The position numbers and the translations under genes were made by a program. Of a stretch of DNA of 64,000 nucleotides, positions 61,272 to 64,000 are shown piece by piece (within the stretch, counting starts at the first letter, position 1; every line of letters begins with the position of its first letter). The DNA comes from Flavobacterium gilvum (GTDB lineage Bacteria; Bacteroidota; Bacteroidia; Flavobacteriales; Flavobacteriaceae). The notes under the pieces are model-generated. The model saw only the letters and a program-made list of their open reading frames with translations, did no database searches and had not been told where the DNA came from. The DNA is taken from positions 1,426,001 through 1,490,000 of the forward strand of contig NZ_CP017479.1 in assembly GCF_001761465.1 (NCBI RefSeq), given 5' to 3'.

Positions 61272-61946
61272 ATGAAGATTCTTATTGTTGAAGATAATCC
61301 GGAATTGGCCTTGGAGGTGAGAGAATATCTTTCTGGAAATGGTTATATCTGTAAAATTTCGAAGAATTGTGAGGAAGCGCTGGAGGAAGTCAATAGCAAC
61401 GATTATGATATATTGCTTTTGGATTTGGGCTTGCCTGACGGAAGTGGTTTTGATGTTTTAAAAAGCATTCGAAAAACAGAATCAAAAGTTGCGGTAATCA
61501 TCATCACTGCGCAAGGAGAACTAGAAGACAGGATAAATGGATTGCAGCTTGGGGCTGATGATTATCTGACAAAACCGTTTGCTTTGACCGAATTGGGAGC
61601 GCGCTTGTTTGCCATTATCCGCAGAATGCATGGGTATACGGTTAATCAGCTTGATGTTCACGGTTTTAGTCTTCAATTGCAAGATTATAAAGTGAGTTAT
61701 AAAGAGACTGCCATTAATCTAACCAAAAAAGAGTTTGATATTTTTCAGTATTTGGTTTTGAATAAAAATCGGGTAATTACTCGTTTGCAATTGACCGAAC
61801 ATATTTGGGGTGATATCCTCGAAGTTAATTCTGATTCTAATTTTATAGATGTACATGTTCGGAATCTTAGAAAAAAATTGGATAAACATTCCCCGATTGA
61901 ATGGTTTGAAACGGTACGGAATGTGGGGTATAGGATAAATGTGTGA
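61272..61946 (+). CDS. OmpR/PhoB-family response regulator
   Basis: 224 residues. Receiver domain with acidic pocket Glu7/Asp8, phospho-acceptor Asp51 (LLLDLGLPD), Thr79 and Lys101 (LTKPFA), then a winged-helix DNA-binding domain (about 128-222; NLTKKEFDIFQYLV, FIDVHVRNLRKKLD, ETVRNVGYRI). It binds direct repeats of about 11 bp as a dimer in this family. The kinase gene follows after 115 bases. Both flanking small genes carry such repeats. Confidence 0.95.
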   Translation: MKILIVEDNPELALEVREYLSGNGYICKISKNCEEALEEVNSNDYDILLLDLGLPDGSGFDVLKSIRKTESKVAVIIITAQGELEDRINGLQLGADDYLTKPFALTELGARLFAIIRRMHGYTVNQLDVHGFSLQLQDYKVSYKETAINLTKKEFDIFQYLVLNKNRVITRLQLTEHIWGDILEVNSDSNFIDVHVRNLRKKLDKHSPIEWFETVRNVGYRINV

Positions 61947-62061
61947 TTGGGTTTGTTGTTTATAGTTTATTGTTTGTCGTTCTTTGCTAATAGACAAAAA
62001 ATAGAAAAGCCTAATTACATTTTTTTTAAAGCCTAAACAACAAACCATAAACATTCAGATT

Positions 62062-63396
62062 ATGAAAATTAAACATCAGCTTTCTATTTTTAATGCGTTG
62101 TCGCGTTTGTTGCTGATAATGGTTTTATGGATGATGCTTCCTGTTTTGGTCGAAAAAGTGGTTTATAATCATATCAATAAAAGTTTGTTGGAGAAAAAAC
62201 AAAAATTTATTGTGCATTTGGATAAGGAAGAAATAAATGATTTTATTGTCCGAAAAGATACGTCTGAGACTTATTCTAGTTTTTCGACTTTACACAGTGA
62301 GTTTCTTTTGCTTTCCAGATTGCCTTCTAATAGTAAAATAAATCAAACGGTTTTTATTACCGAACCAAGAATAATCGAAGAAGAACGCAATGATTATAGA
62401 ATTCTTCAATATTATTTTAAGTACGAAAACACGAATTATCTTTTGGAAATTGGTAATAGTTTGAGCGAAATCAAAGATCTTACCTTTGTAATTAGGATTT
62501 TTTTCATAATTGTTTTAATCATAATTGTTCTGATTACCTTCATTGCTGATACATTTTATATCGAATATTTATTAAAACCTTTTTATAGAATAATTGATAA
62601 AAAAATCCGTCACGTAAACGAACCCGAGGCTTTTGATCACACTCCGATACAGTCAAATTCTACTGATTTTCAGGAATTGGATACTGTTCTTAATCAAATG
62701 ATGGATAGAATCACTGAATTGTTTAAAAAAGAAAAACAGTTTATAGCCAATGTTTCTCATGAATTGTTGACTCCTATTGCGCTACTGAAAAATAAATTCG
62801 AAAATCTGCTTCAAAATGAATCCTTGGATGACGATGCTGTGGACAAAATAGTGGGAGCGCTCGGAACGCTAGACTTGCTGAAAAAAGTAATTGCGAATTT
62901 ATTGTTGATTTCAAAAATTGAAAACAATCAATACGCAGCAAATGAAGTTATAGATTTTGATGAGATAATCACTGATTTGGTTGCCGATTTGCAGGATCGA
63001 ATTGAAGATAAAGAGTTGTCTTTTTACAAAAATTTGCAACATCATTTTAGTTTTAAAGGAAATAAAACCCTGATGCATATTTTGTTTTATAATTTGATTG
63101 TCAATGCAATAAAGTATAATAATCCTTTGGGGACAATAGAAATCAAAGACGGTTTTTTGAATGGTAATTATTTTTTGTCGATTTCGGATACTGGAATTGG
63201 ATTGAGCGAAAAACAACAAAAGAACGTTTTTAAGCGATTTGCCAGAGTAAGTTCAGATCAGGAAGGGCAGGGGTTGGGGCTTGCAATTGCCGAAAGTATT
63301 GCGCAATTTCACCATATTGTTATTGAGTTAAAATCAGAAATCAAAGTTGGAACTACTTTTATTTTGTTATTTTCAAATGAGTCAAAACTTAATTAA
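62062..63396 (+). CDS. Sensor histidine kinase partner
   Basis: 444 residues. Two membrane segments (about 12-30 and 141-163) enclose a 110-residue periplasmic sensor with many acidic residues; a HAMP-like stretch follows. H-box FIANVSHELLTPIALLKNK (His233), N-box NLIVNAIKYNN, G1 DTGIGLSE, F FKRFARVSS and G2 GQGLGLAIAESI. The H-box has Leu where Arg is usual (HELLTP, not HELRTP). It is the expected kinase of the regulator at 61272. Confidence 0.93.
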   Translation: MKIKHQLSIFNALSRLLLIMVLWMMLPVLVEKVVYNHINKSLLEKKQKFIVHLDKEEINDFIVRKDTSETYSSFSTLHSEFLLLSRLPSNSKINQTVFITEPRIIEEERNDYRILQYYFKYENTNYLLEIGNSLSEIKDLTFVIRIFFIIVLIIIVLITFIADTFYIEYLLKPFYRIIDKKIRHVNEPEAFDHTPIQSNSTDFQELDTVLNQMMDRITELFKKEKQFIANVSHELLTPIALLKNKFENLLQNESLDDDAVDKIVGALGTLDLLKKVIANLLLISKIENNQYAANEVIDFDEIITDLVADLQDRIEDKELSFYKNLQHHFSFKGNKTLMHILFYNLIVNAIKYNNPLGTIEIKDGFLNGNYFLSISDTGIGLSEKQQKNVFKRFARVSSDQEGQGLGLAIAESIAQFHHIVIELKSEIKVGTTFILLFSNESKLN

Positions 63397-63422
63397 AAGT
63401 TAATTTTTTCAGAAGGACCAAA

Positions 63423-63458
63423 ACTTCATTTAATCTTCATTTACCAAACATAACTTTG
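63423..63458 (+). promoter_or_regulatory. Tandem 11-bp boxes and promoter of small secreted protein 2
   Basis: ACTTCATTTAA (63423-63433) and TCTTCATTTAC (63434-63444), 6 bases, then TAACTTTG (63451-63458). Same box core (CTTCATTT), period and distance to the -7 element as at 60849-60884. Confidence 0.7.
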
Positions 63459-63500
63459 ACCTATAAATTAAATGTAATTAACAATTTAAAATCTCAAATC

Positions 63501-63695
63501 ATGAAAAATTTATTGATGGTATTAGCACTAGCTTTAGGAACAACAGTAATGGTAAGTGCACAAACTAAACCAGCCTCAGCTCAAACAGCACCTGCAAAAG
63601 AGGTGAAAGCCACAAAAAAAGAAGCTAAAAAAACACACAAAACCGAAGCTGCTAAAGTTGTGACTACTGCAGAACCTGCAGCTGCAAAAAAATAA
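63501..63695 (+). CDS. Tiny secreted Lys/Ala-rich protein 2
   Basis: 64 residues from ATG 63501; an in-frame start at 63456 would include the promoter. Signal peptide (MKNLLMVLALALGTTVMVSAQ), mature part Lys/Ala/Thr-rich (AKEVKATKKEAKKTHK). It shares the signal peptide pattern and an AKEV motif with the protein at 60928. It follows the histidine kinase and ends at a strong terminator. Confidence 0.8.
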   Translation: MKNLLMVLALALGTTVMVSAQTKPASAQTAPAKEVKATKKEAKKTHKTEAAKVVTTAEPAAAKK

Positions 63696-63763
63696 TAGAC
63701 TCTTTTGATAGGGAATATTTCACAGGATATTTCAAAAGATGTTTAATTTGGTTTTAATAGGTG

Positions 63764-63795
63764 AAAAAGGAGATAAGAGAATTTATCTCCTTTTT
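63764..63795 (+). terminator. Rho-independent terminator of small secreted protein 2
   Basis: 13-bp stem AAAAAGGAGATAA/TTATCTCCTTTTT, 6-base loop, T run. Confidence 0.88.
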
Positions 63796-63870
63796 TTTGC
63801 GTTAAATTTATGATAATATAATCATTTAACTTTTTCATTAATTGTTACTTTGTACAAAATTCATAAAATA

Positions 63871-64000
63871 ATGATTTTACGTTTATTCATCGTAGGTGCT
63901 ATACTTTTTATTATTGAGCTTTATGCTTTTCAGGCTATCAGGACATTGGTCAAATTGAGATGGGCACTTATTTCATATCAAATAATCAGCTTTTTCCTTT
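63871..64000 (+). CDS. Start of a membrane protein gene, perhaps a metallophosphoesterase (partial)
   Basis: 43 codons are visible from ATG 63871 to the window edge, open throughout. The N-terminus (MILRLFIVGAILFIIELYAF) is a membrane helix followed by QAIRTLVKLRW and a second hydrophobic run. Similar openings precede the catalytic domain of membrane-anchored YkuE-type metallophosphoesterases, but no catalytic residue is in view. Confidence 0.5.
   Translation, partial: MILRLFIVGAILFIIELYAFQAIRTLVKLRWALISYQIISFFL

Overview
The window reads as a chromosomal segment of a Flavobacterium-like member of the Bacteroidota. The evidence is low GC, gliding genes (gldD, gldE), promoters of the TAnnTTTG / TTG type instead of TATAAT, near absence of Shine-Dalgarno sequences, the ThiS-C-E-D-G-H-F thiamine operon, a bacterial geranylgeranylglyceryl-phosphate synthase homologue, and many short inverted repeats between genes. 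No phage, insertion sequence, tRNA, rRNA or CRISPR array was seen. Gene density is high and most genes are housekeeping.

Layout. 0-11 kb: a metal-binding (HMA) lipoprotein, then (minus strand) mutY, three tandem paralogous secreted macroglobulin-like proteins, ssb, gldE and gldD. 11-18 kb: HU, a 30-residue basic peptide, ribonuclease G, a pair of M16 peptidases, L21 and L27. 18-24 kb: surface and lipid genes (alpha/beta-hydrolase lipoprotein, small barrel protein, patatin fused to a barrel, fatty acid desaturase). 24-31 kb: adenosylhomocysteinase, a phosphopantetheinyl transferase, GGGP synthase, PnuC, a NadR-kinase/DUF4301 fusion and ArfB. 31-40 kb: a TPP riboswitch with its TonB receptor, a degenerate Rieske-like lipoprotein, greA, a HIT protein, a transglutaminase-like protein, an orphan histidine kinase, a flavin reductase-like protein, a DUF3127 protein with an SSB-like tail, and aat. 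40-47 kb: a complete thiamine operon on the minus strand behind a second TPP riboswitch. 47-57 kb: tag, lipoproteins, an exported Ppx/GppA-like protein, an MFS transporter, tsf-rpsB, rpsI-rplM, a LacI-type regulator and an SGNH hydrolase. 57-64 kb: polA, then an OmpR-type two-component system flanked by two paralogous tiny secreted Lys-rich proteins, and the start of one more gene at the edge.

How parts work together. Thiamine is handled twice under TPP control: import through the outer membrane receptor at 31 kb and synthesis by the operon at 40-47 kb. The two-component system at 61-63 kb most likely drives both flanking small secreted proteins: each has two tandem 11-bp boxes placed exactly 6 bp upstream of a TAnnTTTG element. 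This is the best candidate for an undescribed regulatory module. A second theme is the load of short palindromes of at least ten families. One is read in frame inside a thiE/tenI-like gene, and another supplies the last codons and stop of thiH.
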